DNA of 64,000 nucleotides, taken from contig NC_087082.1 in the NCBI RefSeq assembly GCF_026151205.1, positions 2,322,001 to 2,386,000 of the forward strand, read 5' to 3'. The notes under the pieces were generated by a model, which saw nothing but the letters and a program-made list of their open reading frames with translations, was not told the origin of the DNA and searched no databases. This document shows, in pieces, positions 1 to 13,568 of this stretch. A program made the position numbers and the translations under genes. The stretch comes from Bolinopsis microptera (taxonomy: Eukaryota > Ctenophora > Tentaculata > Lobata > Bolinopsidae). Every line of letters starts with the position of its first letter. Within the stretch, counting starts at the first letter, position 1.

Positions 1-3000
1 TAACTTACCATCACCCATAATCCCGTGCCCTAAAATGTCTCTTTAATGTTGGTTCTCAGATTTCACTTTTCGTGGCACGTGCACGCGTGCAAATACTTCG
101 CGTGCACGTGCGTGATATTTTAGTGGACAGATAGATGTGGGCATCATGCTGGTAACACTTGTTACAAAGCTAAGATAGCTCTTCTATTCGTCAGATTTCA
201 TATTTTTGAAGAGTGGCATCCTGATCGTTAGCCACCTTCAAACAGGGTGAATGTATAATAGACAAGCTAGAAATGCGGCGTGTCACCGTCATGATGTCTA
301 CTTTTTAGGCTAATCAGAAGTCGTTAAAACTGGAGCTAATCGATCAGGGTCATGTAAGAGAGTGGGTGACACACACACACACGGCAAATGTGATTGAATA
401 TCACCTCTATTACACATTGTCTTGCAGTGTGCAATGTCTCCCTGTCAAAGTGCACATTGTTTTACTATTCCAACAACAACACATCAGGGCGGACTAGTGA
501 CCCCATACAATACACCGCCCTCTCAACAATAGCTAATGTTTACTAAAACCCCGATAGCCTGTTAGCATCCGCTCTTTCACAAACCTCATTCGTTTCCACC
601 AATCTTGAGTCCCCTCGTCAGTCTGGACAGCCAATCAGGGGCCGTTGTTTCAGTCACGTGGTTGATAAGACTAAGTTCCTGACAATGGCACCGTTAAAAT
701 CAGGACCTAGGTCAACAAAGGACGGTAGCCATGCTTGAGGACTTTTACTGGCCCTCTGTTACACGTAATGGGGGTTTTACACCTGGTAAAAGGCTCGTGA
801 ACTTCTGGTAGAGTACCGCAGTTAGCCCAGCACTTGTCAGAGACTCACTGTTGTGCAGTGACTCACCTCACTGACCCAGCACTGACTCGAGGTTCAAGGA
901 GTCTGTGTTTTACTAAAACAGGCATTCCATGTATTTGAGACTGAAAGAAGACATCAACTTTATATTCGAAAACCAACGCCCATCTCTATTATAATTCGAA
1001 AGATTATTTCTACCTTCGGGATGTCACCGTCTACTAGGCTTAGTCCTCTTGGAGCATATATTATATCTGAACTTGGCCGATTTCAGTAAAAATGAAGATT
1101 CTGAGTTAAAACAAGAATTTCGCCACAGTTACACCACGCACGATCAAATTTCCCTTCAATGTAATTGTTTTACTAGTATTGCATCCCAGAGTGGTGTTTA
1201 TGTTTGGCGTACGTGATAATCGTTTTTATTATATAAGGCGTGCGAAACTTGAAAACTCTGCGCGCCGTCACAGTCAAGTGCTAGTTATATATATATATAT
1301 TGGCTTCTGAATACTTGAACATCTGTCTCGTACCGAAATATTTTAGTTCCTTGACCAGACAAATTAAATAATAGTTCAATTCGTGCGTAAACCATTTAAA
1401 TTCCCGAGAACTTAACCTAAGCTTTCGCTTTAAGGAAGTGTGAACAGCATATTTATGCCGTAAGTGCATTTAACAAAACTTGCCATATAAGACATAAGTG
1501 AAACTAAAAATAAGAAATTCGATCATTTGGACAAGTTCATTAAAAGGTATGAATAACTTGCACAATTTTAATCTGTTGGCTTTCAAATTTTGAAGTCTGG
1601 TCTATTTGATCAATACAATACTATTTTATGTTACAAAGGTACAGAGTTACATAACATTTAAATGCTGAAATATGATTAAATGCTGAAATATGATTAAAAA
1701 AATGGTGCACACGATTTTGTGAAAAATTTTTTTGGCCTAACACTAAATTTGTGACATTTGAATCATATTAGCTACATCTAGTATAGTAGTATAAGTATAC
1801 TTGAACCATATTCGTGATAACTGGCTTTCTATAATCTCTAATGATCCGAAAATAACACTTTCGACTTTTGAGCGAGCTTGCTTCGAATCTTTGACTTGTG
1901 AGTATTTAATCATTTTAGCACAAATAACGTTTCTGAATATGATATTTGGTTACTTACAAGTTACATGTCCTTTTCATCATTATGCACTACCTTTGATGTG
2001 ACTTTTGAAGGGTCAATGTTCAAATTACAATAACGTATATCACAGGCTAAATAGAAACTTCGTGATTTCGAAATCATGAAATGTGCTTCATTCACTACAG
2101 ATAGAGATAACAATTATAATTAAAAAATAAGGCATTTATTATTTTATAAATTAGTTATAAACCCTAGTACCACCTTTTAATAAGCGTGTTTATAATTACT
2201 GAATTCTAAATTATTTGTCTCGTATCAAAACAGTTTTAATCCCTAGTCCGAATTTAAGCGGTTTACGCACGTCACGTGCAGCGAGTCTTTTAGATGATTA
2301 CTTACGCAGGAGAACTTAAAGTGCGTTCGAGTAAAATTACCCCAAAGTTGAGGTAACCAATGCAATAGTGACGTCTGTTCCTTCAACAAAGTTGAGGACT
2401 TCACAATAGATAAACCCTGTGTTTTAAAAACAGTTCCGCACAAAATTTGAAATTATGAGTATCATGAGATGCTAGACCATCTTGGAAGAACGCCAAATAT
2501 TCATGGAATTACGATTGATATGACAGGGGCTGTGGTTAAAGATTGCTCCACAACTAATACCACGATGTGATATAAGTTGTAGTGCAATGATTAGGAGGGG
2601 TTGGGAACCAGAGGACTAGATATCTTGGGAATCAGTCATGCAGTGCTGTTAGTAGTTACTCTACTACTTGTGTGAGAAGACACAGGTGTGTACTTAATAA
2701 GCGTGTATGTGATATTACCCACCGTTCTGTAATGTGCATTGCCTCACTGAACTTAGGGTTTGGTGAGCTCAACCCTGCCCAATCACCCTGAACAACAGTT
2801 AGGAATAAACGAAAACGATCACATTTACTTATACCACTCAGCAGCCAAGTGTAGTTTACAGGTATTGTTAATCATCATCATCATCATCATCATGAGACGT
2901 TACTGATTGCATTGTCAATACATCAGATGTGGCGGATACTGCTAGGGAGAGGAGACCTGAACCAACTCCTCGTCTCTCTAAAAGTTATTGCCACTTATTA

Positions 3001-4206
3001 GGGACACCAACAACAGCTGTGTATGAGTGTTGTCTCCCCAGTAATGTTGTTCTGTAATAGTCCTGAAGTTGTAACATTATAACTATAAGCCACACACTGA
3101 CTGACTAGATGCCATCAAGATCCCACCCTGCACTGGCTGCTGCTGATGAAACCTGGTGCCATGCTCAATATATTATACAACCCAATAATACTCATACATG
3201 CGAATATTAGAGCATTGTTCACCCTACCATGTACAATAATCAGTACATCCACCGCGCACAATGCACACCCCACTCCCTAGCAGCCTGGCGGTGCACCCTA
3301 TCACTATCAGTTCTAGTCAGGATGTAGCCTATCAGCTCACATCGGGACATTTCGCCTTTGTGGAGCTGATTTCCGCTACCGCCTAGACAATTATTAACTC
3401 TCTCTCCCTCCAACTGGGTATCGGAACTTGGCATTCTTGGGATATTCTTGTCAATCACGTCACCCCTGGTTCGCTTTATGAAGGAGCAGGGCATTGTCCC
3501 CCGTTTAATAATCACCGCCGATCATTATATTGCTGCAATCCATTACAATATAACTGCAAACTATAATGCAGATCTTTCCCCGGAGTACTCATTTAATTTT
3601 TCCTTCATTTCCGGACAACTCAGCAAATATATCTGCTGTGGTCACGTGCTGTGATTGGGGAGGCCGCTATTGGTTAAGGTGCCGGTCACGTGATTGTTGT
3701 GTCGGCAATCTGCATTGTGGTCTCCAGAGAATAACATTAGATTACTATTTATCTATTTTAGGTCTCGTTTATTATGAGATGAGAGGTTAAGCCAGTAGTG
3801 GTGTATTAGGTACAAACTGAGAGAGGGAGAGTTAACGGTTAATGCTAATCAGTTAATTGGATCATATTATGTTCTTAATCGGTATTGAAGGTCAGTGCAT
3901 CTCAAAATAACGAATATTAAAATGGTTGTAATTTTGATCGTAATTTCTAAAAACCGCAAGCCCAGGAATAATTTTCAGTTACATTATGGTTCACTATGAA
4001 TATATTTCCGAATATTCATTCAATTTGTTCTATAAGGAGGGACTATAATTGGTGAACTATAAATTCTCTGCATTCGCACACCATTTTGCTCTGGTCATAA
4101 CGCTAATCCCGGGAAACATCCTCTTTACGAGATCATTAAATTCTGTATAGTTCTATACTATAGCACTACAAGTAGTATAGACTAAAAGTAGCTAGCCCAT
4201 CTTGGG
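1..4206. other. No gene recognised; intergenic or intronic sequence
   Basis: I found no open frame with a recognisable domain and no splice-bounded cysteine-rich exon here. It holds GCACGTGC-type palindromes near 78-115, a short (CA)n near 370, a 19-bp duplication near 1660-1695 and an (ATC)n run at 2871-2893. It may be upstream intron of the EGF gene whose first visible exon is at 6580. Confidence 0.5.
2871..2893. repeat. (ATC)n microsatellite
   Basis: About seven uninterrupted ATC/TCA units. No coding context. Confidence 0.8.
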
Positions 4207-4216
4207 AGTTCAGTTA

Positions 4217-5052
4217 GCGCCGTGAGCCGGCTAGCCGACGGCAATCGGCTGGCTAAGAGAAAAAATCGGCTGGCTAGCCGGCTAAGCCGGCTAAAACTGG
4301 GAATGGGATTACCAGATCCTAATATCAGATATTGTACCAAAAATTTTTATTTTGCTTATATTACTATTTTGTATTAAAATTTATTGGCTTATACTTTATG
4401 TTTCTTTATACTTTATGTCGACTTTAAGGGCAAAACTTGAAATGGAAGGTAACAAGTGATACAATTTCATAACTTCAATAATAATAAGTTAGTCAATAAT
4501 AAGTTAGGAAATTCTCACTGGTCAGAGTCAATCTCTAATTTACTTATGAAACTTAACAAAAGATCTCTGTTACGATTGTCGATTAATAAGCATAATGGCT
4601 TTTAAATTGTCTGATGAGATCTTTGATCTCCTCTTGTTTACAGTCAGCCCTGCTGCTGACCATGTTCTTTCCACATCAGCAGCGGATGCAGGAACCTAAA
4701 ATATAGCGCATGCTAATTTTGAAAGAAGGGGCAATGTATCACTACGACATTTCCAAAATCTAAGAGTGTCCATCTTGGACAGAAAGTTTTTAGGGCACTG
4801 CAATTGCAAGGCCTCATATACTTTAATTTCGTCTTTAAGACGATCCGTCTGACGGTTCTGAAATTTATGAAATTTATATCTAAAGTCGATCATGGTATAA
4901 TTTGTTACATGCCGTCTAGATTCCCGGCCTGAAGTAGAGATAAGTGATAACTGCTGAAAATGTGTTAGCCGATCGGCTAGCCGATGGCAATCGGCTGGCT
5001 AAGCTGGCAATTTCAATCGGCTGGCTAAGCCGGCTTAGCCGGCTAGCTCACA
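4217..5052 (-). mobile_element. Decayed hAT-type DNA transposon with GC-rich ends
   Basis: Both ends are dense in the motifs GGCTAGCC, GGCTGGCTAAG and GGCTAAGCCGGC, in roughly inverted arrangement: the left end starts GTGAGCCGGCTAGCCG and the right end, read inward, GTGAGCTAGCCGG. A 10-bp direct repeat AGTTCAGTTA lies just outside each end (4207-4216 and 5053-5062), consistent with a target-site duplication; hAT elements normally duplicate 8 bp, which fits inside it. Between the ends lies the hAT dimerisation-domain remnant at 4570-4893. At 836 bp it is far shorter than an autonomous hAT, so it is an internally deleted copy. Confidence 0.6.
4570..4893 (-). pseudogene. hAT transposase C-terminal dimerisation domain, broken by a stop
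   Basis: The minus-strand frame reads a hAT C-terminus: LRFWKCRSDTLPLLSKLACAIF, then, after an in-frame TAG at 4696-4698, VPASAADVERTWSAAGLTVN and a short tail ending at a TAA at 4570. The phrase P-x-S-A-A-D-V-E-R-T-W-S is the hallmark of the hAT dimerisation domain. The TAG is where a CAG (Gln) codon would be expected, so one point mutation broke the frame. The N-terminal BED finger and catalytic DDE core are absent. Not a host gene. Confidence 0.75.
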
Positions 5053-5062
5053 AGTTCAGTTA

Positions 5063-6579
5063 CCAAATTAAGCAGGTCACGTTTAGAGTACTAACAATAA
5101 TCCCTGCATTTTAAACATTCTTCCCAACAATTTTAAGTATGTATCAAGTTTCACCAGCATAGTTCCCCTCTATTAACGTAATCGATACCCATAACGTCCG
5201 CCTGCCCCGTAACTAATTTGAAAATCTAAGATAGTTATGACGATGCGCAGTAGCACGTGTGGGTTGTTAGGAAAATTGGTCCACCACATAATTGAGCCCT
5301 GAGGTGAAGGGGGCAGCAACGGATACAGTATTATGTACTAGTGAGCGTACATTCGTGCTCATTTTTGGAGGGTGACCCTGGTTTTGAAAACGAAACAACG
5401 TATATTACCGCCGACAGGTGAAACTGCTTTATAGTTTCATGGTTTAGTGAGATCGGGAGGGTTTTAATTCGACCAGATTTGAAAGGCTTATTGATGTTTA
5501 AATGGTATATTAATATATTATCATTAGTGAGGTTAAATATCAAAACCTTAAAACCTATGATATTGACTAAAGTGCTTGACGTTGTAGTGTGATCACGTGA
5601 TCGGATTTAGGTCATTTCACTTCGAAAGAATATATAATGTCACCTCAAGTTATCATAATAATTAAGCCTTTGATATGATAACTTGAGAATACTATAACCG
5701 AAATCTGTCATAATGCTAAAGGATGTTGTTCTGCTGTGAATTGGATTTTCTGCCTTTGCCACTGTAAAGAACGGCTGAAGGAATTTAACCGCTAACTTAT
5801 TGCATTTAAAGTCAAGTTGGCCGGGATTTTGTGGAAAATAAATACAATTCGGAAAAATTATACCGCTCTGATGGTTCCCCATTACGTATGATTATTATAT
5901 ATGCCATAAATACAGAATTATATCTTATAATTTCATCAAAGTGGACTCTAGTAGTTACAAACAGCTTGTTCCAATAAAAAGGTGACCGAGCAAGAACACC
6001 TTCAACCAAAGACACCTTCTACCAACGACATCTTCATGCTTTACCTGCATATTATAATTTGCATTTCAGTAGTCTTCATCTCTTATCACAAACTCAAACT
6101 CAGATAAGATTGTGCTCATTTATTTTTAGCTCATTTGCTCATTTATTTTTAGCTGACCACAGATCTGATGACTTTGGTGATGTTCGGATAAGAGTAAAAT
6201 TGAATCGTTGCACCTAAATTTAGTGTGCAGTCGGTGCAACTGTACACCATTAACTTAACGTTCCAACAGAGTTGAGCGTGGGAAAATAATTTCACTTCCT
6301 AATGAGTAGGCCGGACGATCAGTTGTGTAACAACTGTGACTACTGTAAACAAATCTCAGAACTACAGAAATTCCTGCCCCTTTTTCAACTTATTTTTATA
6401 GATCTCGTAAGGCCGAGCGTGACTTTTAAACATTGTTCAGTAGGGATCATCAAGGCTTTTAACAGAGATCCGTGATGCTCCATACTGAACATTACGACTT
6501 ATTTTTAACCTTTTCCGCTACTTTCTCACCTATCTTCCCATAATCGTACCTACAACATTTTTACCCTATTTTTCTTCAG
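5063..6579. other. No gene recognised
   Basis: AT-rich sequence directly upstream of the first visible EGF exon. Short open frames have no recognisable domain. The polypyrimidine tract and AG at 6571-6579 are the acceptor for that exon, so at least the right part is intron. Confidence 0.5.
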
Positions 6580-6669
6580 AAATAAAGAACTGTGAAGAGA
6601 ATAACGGAGGTTGTGACCACGTTTGTATTGATTTAGAGGCTGGGAAACATGAGTGCCGGTGTAATCCAG
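6580..6669 (+). CDS. EGF gene exon: N-terminal half of EGF 1
   Basis: Acceptor TTCTTCAG, donor GTTAGT. Reads NCEENNGGCDHVCIDLEAG then KHECRCNPG, a classic EGF start. It begins in phase 1, so an upstream exon must exist. Confidence 0.85.
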
Positions 6670-9600
6670 GTTAGTTAATTAGTAATCTAATTAGTAATCA
6701 ATTAAATGATAATCATTTTGTTCAACTTAATTGGAAAATATTTACCGAAAATTGGTGTTGGTTTTTTTAACGATGGTTAAAAGTTGAAAATGTTTATGGT
6801 CGGACTTGAAATTGAATAACGCCTTCTCGGTGACAGTAAAAATATTTTCAATTTTCATTAAAATAGTATATTTAATACAGTTAGACCTCGATTTACAGGG
6901 CCTCGGGGCCTTTATACCAAGCATAACTGCTTTGATAATGTGCGGTAAATAAAAGATTTTTTTTCTGTAACTGAATTGACACTCGTGAGTCGTGACTCGG
7001 AACATAATGTTTTTATCATTAACTTAATAAGCTAAAGAAAATAAGCCGAATCCAATTAATTTCACTGCGTGCTTTGATACATTGAATTGATTTAAGGTCT
7101 CATTCGACTGACAAAAATAATGGAAAATATTTAAACAAATCCTCACGAACAAGACACCCTGTTCCTCCAAATCTCCCAACGCCCACAATATAATATAAAC
7201 TCTGTAACATTCAGGATACGAATTGATTGATGATACGAGATGTCAGGACATTGACGAGTGTTCAGATCCAGATGTGGCCGGAGAATGTGAACATCGCTGC
7301 GTCAACGACAGGGGCAGGTCAGTCCCGCTTTTATGCGTTTAAACATAGTGTTAGCATTAACGAGAACGTCTTAAAACACAGTTAACATCTGTGACAAAGT
7401 TAACATATTTTTCGTGTGACAGTGACCTCGGGAATACATGTAAGTAACCCGTAAGTTACCCGTAAGTTACCCGTAAGTTACCCGTAAGTTACCCGTAAGT
7501 TACCTGTAAGTCTCATGTAAGTTACCCGTAAGTTACCCGTAAGTGTTTCAGAATAAAAAGGGGGAACAACACAACGTGGGGGTAAGTCCGGGAGCTTGTG
7601 TACGTTAAGCTCAGCTTGTGTCTTTCATTTAGCTTTCTGATTAACATGCTTACATCTTTTATCGCTGCTTCTACTCAAAATAATGAGACTTGAACCAATG
7701 TCAGAAGAAATCAAGGGAATTAGCGTGTTAGAAGACTTGAGATGGATGGTTCCTTGACGTATTAAGTCAAGCTCGATCAAGGGGTGTTAAAATGATTTTT
7801 TTTTTCAAGGGGTTTTAAAATGATTTTTTTGTTGTTGAAGCCTCTAGTTTCCGCCACAAAGATGTGTACTTCATGCAGAGCTCATTTCTGGAGAACATAC
7901 CCTGTCACGGTGATACGTTTTGTTGCCATGTTGCTAGAGATACGTGTAAAGTGGCGGGGCAGTTTCCGTCTACTGTGATCTGTGCGGGACATGGTGGGTT
8001 GCCAAACAAGCCGGCCAAAAGACGAGGTAGAGAGAGAGTAGTGACCACTCATGTTTGCCTTGTAGCCATGGTACGCTTTCGTTTTACTGGGGGAAAAGTA
8101 TCAATATTTATTTTATTATTCTATTTTGAACGATTTGACCCCCGGACAAGTTTTACCGCCAACATGCAGTTGAGAATTAGATGCGGGGCCCTTATAAAAT
8201 ATGCAACTTCAAACACCCCTGGATGATGTTTACCCGGCCACGCTGGAGTGATAGGATGCTTCTTTCACACCTTCAGAAACACACACATTGCAGTGTGTGT
8301 GTGTGTGTGTGTAAAGATTGTAATTCAATGTTTTCTTTACTTGCACACTGTAACGTGAAATTAATTTGGTTACTATTTGGAGTTTTTGTGTAGATGAGCT
8401 TTTATTGAATCTAGCATCTTATCAACAATATCATTATCGGGACAGTTAAACTTTTAACTTGTGCACAGAGAACCTTAAATAAACATTGGAAATTAGCAAT
8501 TATATAAGATTTCTTTAAATACATGATGTTATTACCGATGATATCACCTACTTTCCCATGATGATACTCTTACATCCTGGCTGGATGTTTACATTTCATG
8601 ATAATATAATCATGATCTCTGGTAGCACGTCATGTCACGACCCAATTCACCAATACTCAGCCATTTCTAGCACTCAGGATGTTCACTAATTTGGTGATAA
8701 TTTTACGAGCACTTTCTGTGTCACACTCCTTAGATCTATCTCTAAAAACCCCGCCAAAATTACCATGTCAGACTCACAATGATTTATTATTGAATTAATG
8801 ATTCGTCTGAGCTCTCAAAGTGTTTTTCTCTGCATAATAAAAATCAGCACACTTTGTGTACCACTTACACTAATATAAACACACTCTGCAATTCAAAACC
8901 CTGAATCTGGTATCCTACCGTCTTAGAGCCATATGTGATTACTCTTTCAAATTTAATTTGACACTCTGTACCCATGTATGATCTACAAAGAGCGTTTCCA
9001 TGGTAACTGATTGAATTAAGGTTCAAGATAATCTACACAGGGTGTACCAAATTTGTTAAAACTCCCTTTTTTTGGTAATCGTCTCGGGTTTCGTTGCAAA
9101 TCCAGTGAAGCAAAAAGTAATTCCCCAATAAACTAGATTAGTAAAGAGAGTTGGTGATCCGTAGCCAACATCGGCTGGAACATATTAAGAGTAACCTGTA
9201 AGTAGGAGAGATGTTAAAGACGGTATTAGGTTATCACCAATAACACTCCACATTTTATACAGTCTGTCGAGATTTGTTGCAGCAAGCACCCAATTAAGTG
9301 TAATGATAAGTTATTGATTTAATTAATCACCCTGCCTGCTAAACGACGAACCGCAGTCGAGGAAGAGCCAGCATCTCAAATATATGGCGCTGCAAATGTC
9401 TTAATTGGCCAGCCATATGGCCCCTGATATAAGTGACCACCAGTAATGTTAAATGTATTCAACATGACATAGGTCACATAACTAAGGCAGGATCCAGAAG
9501 GTGAGAAGGTCTTCAACTCCACACTCATCTCAATAAATCCCTTCCAAATTAGACCTGATAGTGGTCCCGTCAGTCTGCCACGTGGGGCCGTCACACTTCA

Positions 9601-12600
9601 TCAGAGGGGCCTGCATAACCTTTGTTATCATGGAGCGGAGATTATGTATGCTTAGCACAATATATGCAATGTGTGTGAAGTGTCTTTCGGCGATGGGTTT
9701 GGGTTGTGTGGTAGACAACAAGATGATTTTCACAGACTTACTCTCCTTTTGGGTGCTATTCGTAGACTATTAGTGCTATTAGTACTTAGTAGACCTTTTA
9801 ATTGATCCTGTGATATGGCGAGGACAAACAATGTCCTAGCCCTAGAGCCTGGCATGTGATGAATATATTAATATGGTTTTAAATAGTTTTAAAACACAAC
9901 TTTGGTTTTGATAATTAAATATGGCACATTGAATATTATATTATGTATGTAACATTATGATGTGACCATTATTAATAGTTATCGTATTGAGCTCAAGGGC
10001 TGCTTTGATCAAGTTGCTTTATGTTCAATGTTCACATAATATAATGAAATACATGATAATATGATAAGATTAGGACTATAAACACAGCTCAGACATGACC
10101 ACGTACATTTACAAATCACGTACAAAACAGAGCTGCAACTGCTGCTAACAATTAAGATCTTATCAATCACTCTCTTTTCTGATCCTAGCTGAGTCAATCA
10201 TCTGCCTCACGTTCTGACCAAGTTAACTGGGTCAGCCATCAAAACCTCACGATAAATGTGAAAACGCGGCTATATGTGATCGCTTCTTCTTCTCCTTTTA
10301 ATGTATTTATAGCTTCAATAACGAATACTCTACAAAACCACCGCTGTGACCCATATTATCTTAACTATTAACATCTCTAATCTCTATCACAGTGACTTGA
10401 AGTTTTAAGTATTATTAAATAAACGCCCTCCCCCCAGTTACCACTGTGATTGTGATACCGGATATGAACTGGACCCTGATGACCGGTCCTGTAGTGATGT
10501 GGACGAGTGTTATGACGAGTCCAGCTGTGATCAGAACTGTCACAACTTCGAGGGAGGCCACGAGTGTAGTTGCTATGAAGGCTACGAAATAGGAAGTCCA
10601 AGGTGAGGCTGTCATGTCTATTTTATGTTACCTTAGCTCTGTTTTTTAACTTGAGCAGTTATTTTTAATGTCTTGGCAAGTTTACGATTATTGATTATAA
10701 GTTTCCTGCAGATCTTTTGATTTCCTTATTCTATTTTTATGTCTGACTGTTTTTTTAAATAACTGTCAACATTTCAGGAACAAGTGTATTGACATAGACG
10801 AGTGCGAGCTTATCCCAAGAAAATGTGACCAAGTGTAAGTGTTTTCATTTTTTGACGATTGTTGAAGTTCTTCACATTTTTAAGCGATATCACAATCAAA
10901 ATTTGTCAAATCGTTTCACTGACTTGTCAGTCAAATTTCATTATATTGCAGTCTCATATTCAGTTCCTGATGTTAAGGGGCTAAAGATATTATATATACG
11001 TCTTTGGAGCACTTAAAATCACGAGTTAAATGCTTATCTGTAGTATCTTGTGACACTTTCTTTGGTGTGAGGGGGGGGGTCTTTATGAAATTTCTCTCGA
11101 AATTGATTTTATAGCTGTTTCTAATAGAGGGGAGTGATATCTATCTGCTACTTTTGGTCCCATGGAAAAATATTGTCCCTAGCCGAAATTATTGCCGGTC
11201 AAAGGTCAGCGCTCATGTGTAATTGTATTGCGCGAGCGATTTTCAATCGCGCGCCCTGAAAATCGAGTCTAAAAATCTATCTCCTCCTACATTTTTTGAG
11301 CAATCACCTTGAAACTTTCAGGATATGTTCTAAGGACCATTTAGAAACTTTTACTCTTTTTAGAATTTTGAGATAGGCCTTTAAAAATTTTTTATTTCAT
11401 TTTGAAAATCTTGGACCTCTTTTTTTTGACGATTTTTCCAGGTCGAAGATTTTCAAAATAAAGTAAAAAACAGCTATAAAATCAATTTCGAGAGAAATTT
11501 CATAAAGACCCCCCCTGCCCCCTTAAGTTACGGACAAATATAAATATATATTATTCGCTTTTATAAATATAAATGGCAGCTTACAAGCTTATGGTTAAAA
11601 GGTTGATTTTGACGTGAGAACCAGATGTGTGAGATCTAAGGGCACAGCTTGTGATCAGTGGGGGCCGGGGCACACATAGGAGGGCACAAGGGGGGGGGGG
11701 GGGGGCACCCGGCACATACTGTTTGACCTATTTTTTAGATTTTAAAGTCAAAATTTGGACACGAGTCTTGAAACACCATGTAGGTACATTTCCAAATTTG
11801 ATTGGTGTCAGGAATATTCATATAATCCTCTATTGGTTGGTTACATAGAAATGTCAATTTCACTGGGGATATTTTCTAAAATCGTACAGTGACCGTTCTG
11901 TAGTTATAATAACAGAACAGACTGGATTGTAATGGGGGAGTGCACATGATTTATGTCTCGTAATATTAGTAATTAACTTAAACCAAATTCTAGACTGTAT
12001 CAGCTGTAAGTAGATTATCAGGACCTTTAGTCTTCTAACAAAGTCTAGTTATAAGGTTGGTGTTCTATTTAAAGCTGATTGCTAATATCATTAGATACGG
12101 GTCTAGTCTTGGGTTTTCATATTAAACTTCTAACCGAACTACTTAATAGCTCGTAATGATAATATGAGTTGTAACCAGTAGGCCTCGTAATAATCTGACT
12201 ATATAACATGTGTTCAGATCATGTCTCTCAACTTCATGTCTGACTTTTCTTCTGACTTACTAAATGATTCTGGGGCATTATATGGACTTGTTCAATGATT
12301 CGTGAATTATGAACCCATATTTGTAAATGCGCTTCTGAGATAAATTGCAGCAAAACCGTCGGTGGTGTGGGACTGCCCGTTTACTGCATATTTGCAAGAA
12401 TTTAAAGCATTTAACTATGTAATTTTAAATAATTTACCAACTTTTTAGGTATCCTAATCTAATACTCATTGCTCTGTTCAAGTCAAGCAAAGCGGGGCTC
12501 TACTCGCTGGCCAATTAACACTCTTAATTACGAACAATTTAACACTTGTCATCTGTCTGGATGTTACCTCAACTTTTAACTTTGACACCACCCTTCTCTT

Positions 12601-13530
12601 GAAATTGGAAACAACTTGACAGCGCCCCGCGTTTTCCTGTAGAGAAGCGCTTGAAAACGTTGTGAATGTTACGAAATCATTACATGAATTGACACATTTC
12701 TATTTATCGAAAATGACTTTAAAAGCGCTCTTGAAGCGCTGTGTCAAGTTCCAATCAATACTAATGGGCACGGCTCAATGGATATCTTACTAATGAATGC
12801 TGAAAACTGTCATGCAAGTGTTTATTATTCATAGCAGAAATTCTATGCAATATATTCAGATGTTATTAAAATTCTTCATGGTTAAGAGCTGCATAATAAA
12901 TATGTCATTGTTCTCTGGAAAAAAATACATAACTTTTTGTGTGTACATCGTGTGTACATAGCTGAAAGGTTTTCTCGTTGTGTCATAACCTCAAAGATCC
13001 GTATAAAAAGCAAACATTGCTCAAAATGAATTGTTCATCATGTATTTTTTTGCACGTGGAGTAACAAGTGTCGTTCCCATGGCAACCGTCTGCGGTGGGT
13101 GTTTGATTCATTATGGTTATCAAAGTAAACAATGACAGGGGTGTTGTGGTTTTTACAAGCAAAGTTGTGTGTACATTCTTACCCAGTACACACAGAAAAA
13201 TAATTTACTGAGTGTGTAAGAAAACCATTAATACGGTGTAGACATCTGACATATTATCATTAAAGATTGGATATCAGCCAGGGCCTCATTAATAATGTAA
13301 ACATGTAGACAATCAATACAGGACACCGTCATTAATCTGGTAATATAAACAATTAGGGTAAAAAGGCTCCCAGTAAAAGGTATGTATTACATGTTACATG
13401 TCATGTGTAGAACGAAGAGGTGATTACTTTGGTGAACTCACACCCACTCTCACACACACATATACGCATGCTCCTAGAAGTCTAATGATCTCAGTCGACT
13501 AACTCACTGGTAAGCTCAATGTTGTGAACG

Positions 13531-13568
<38 letters not shown>

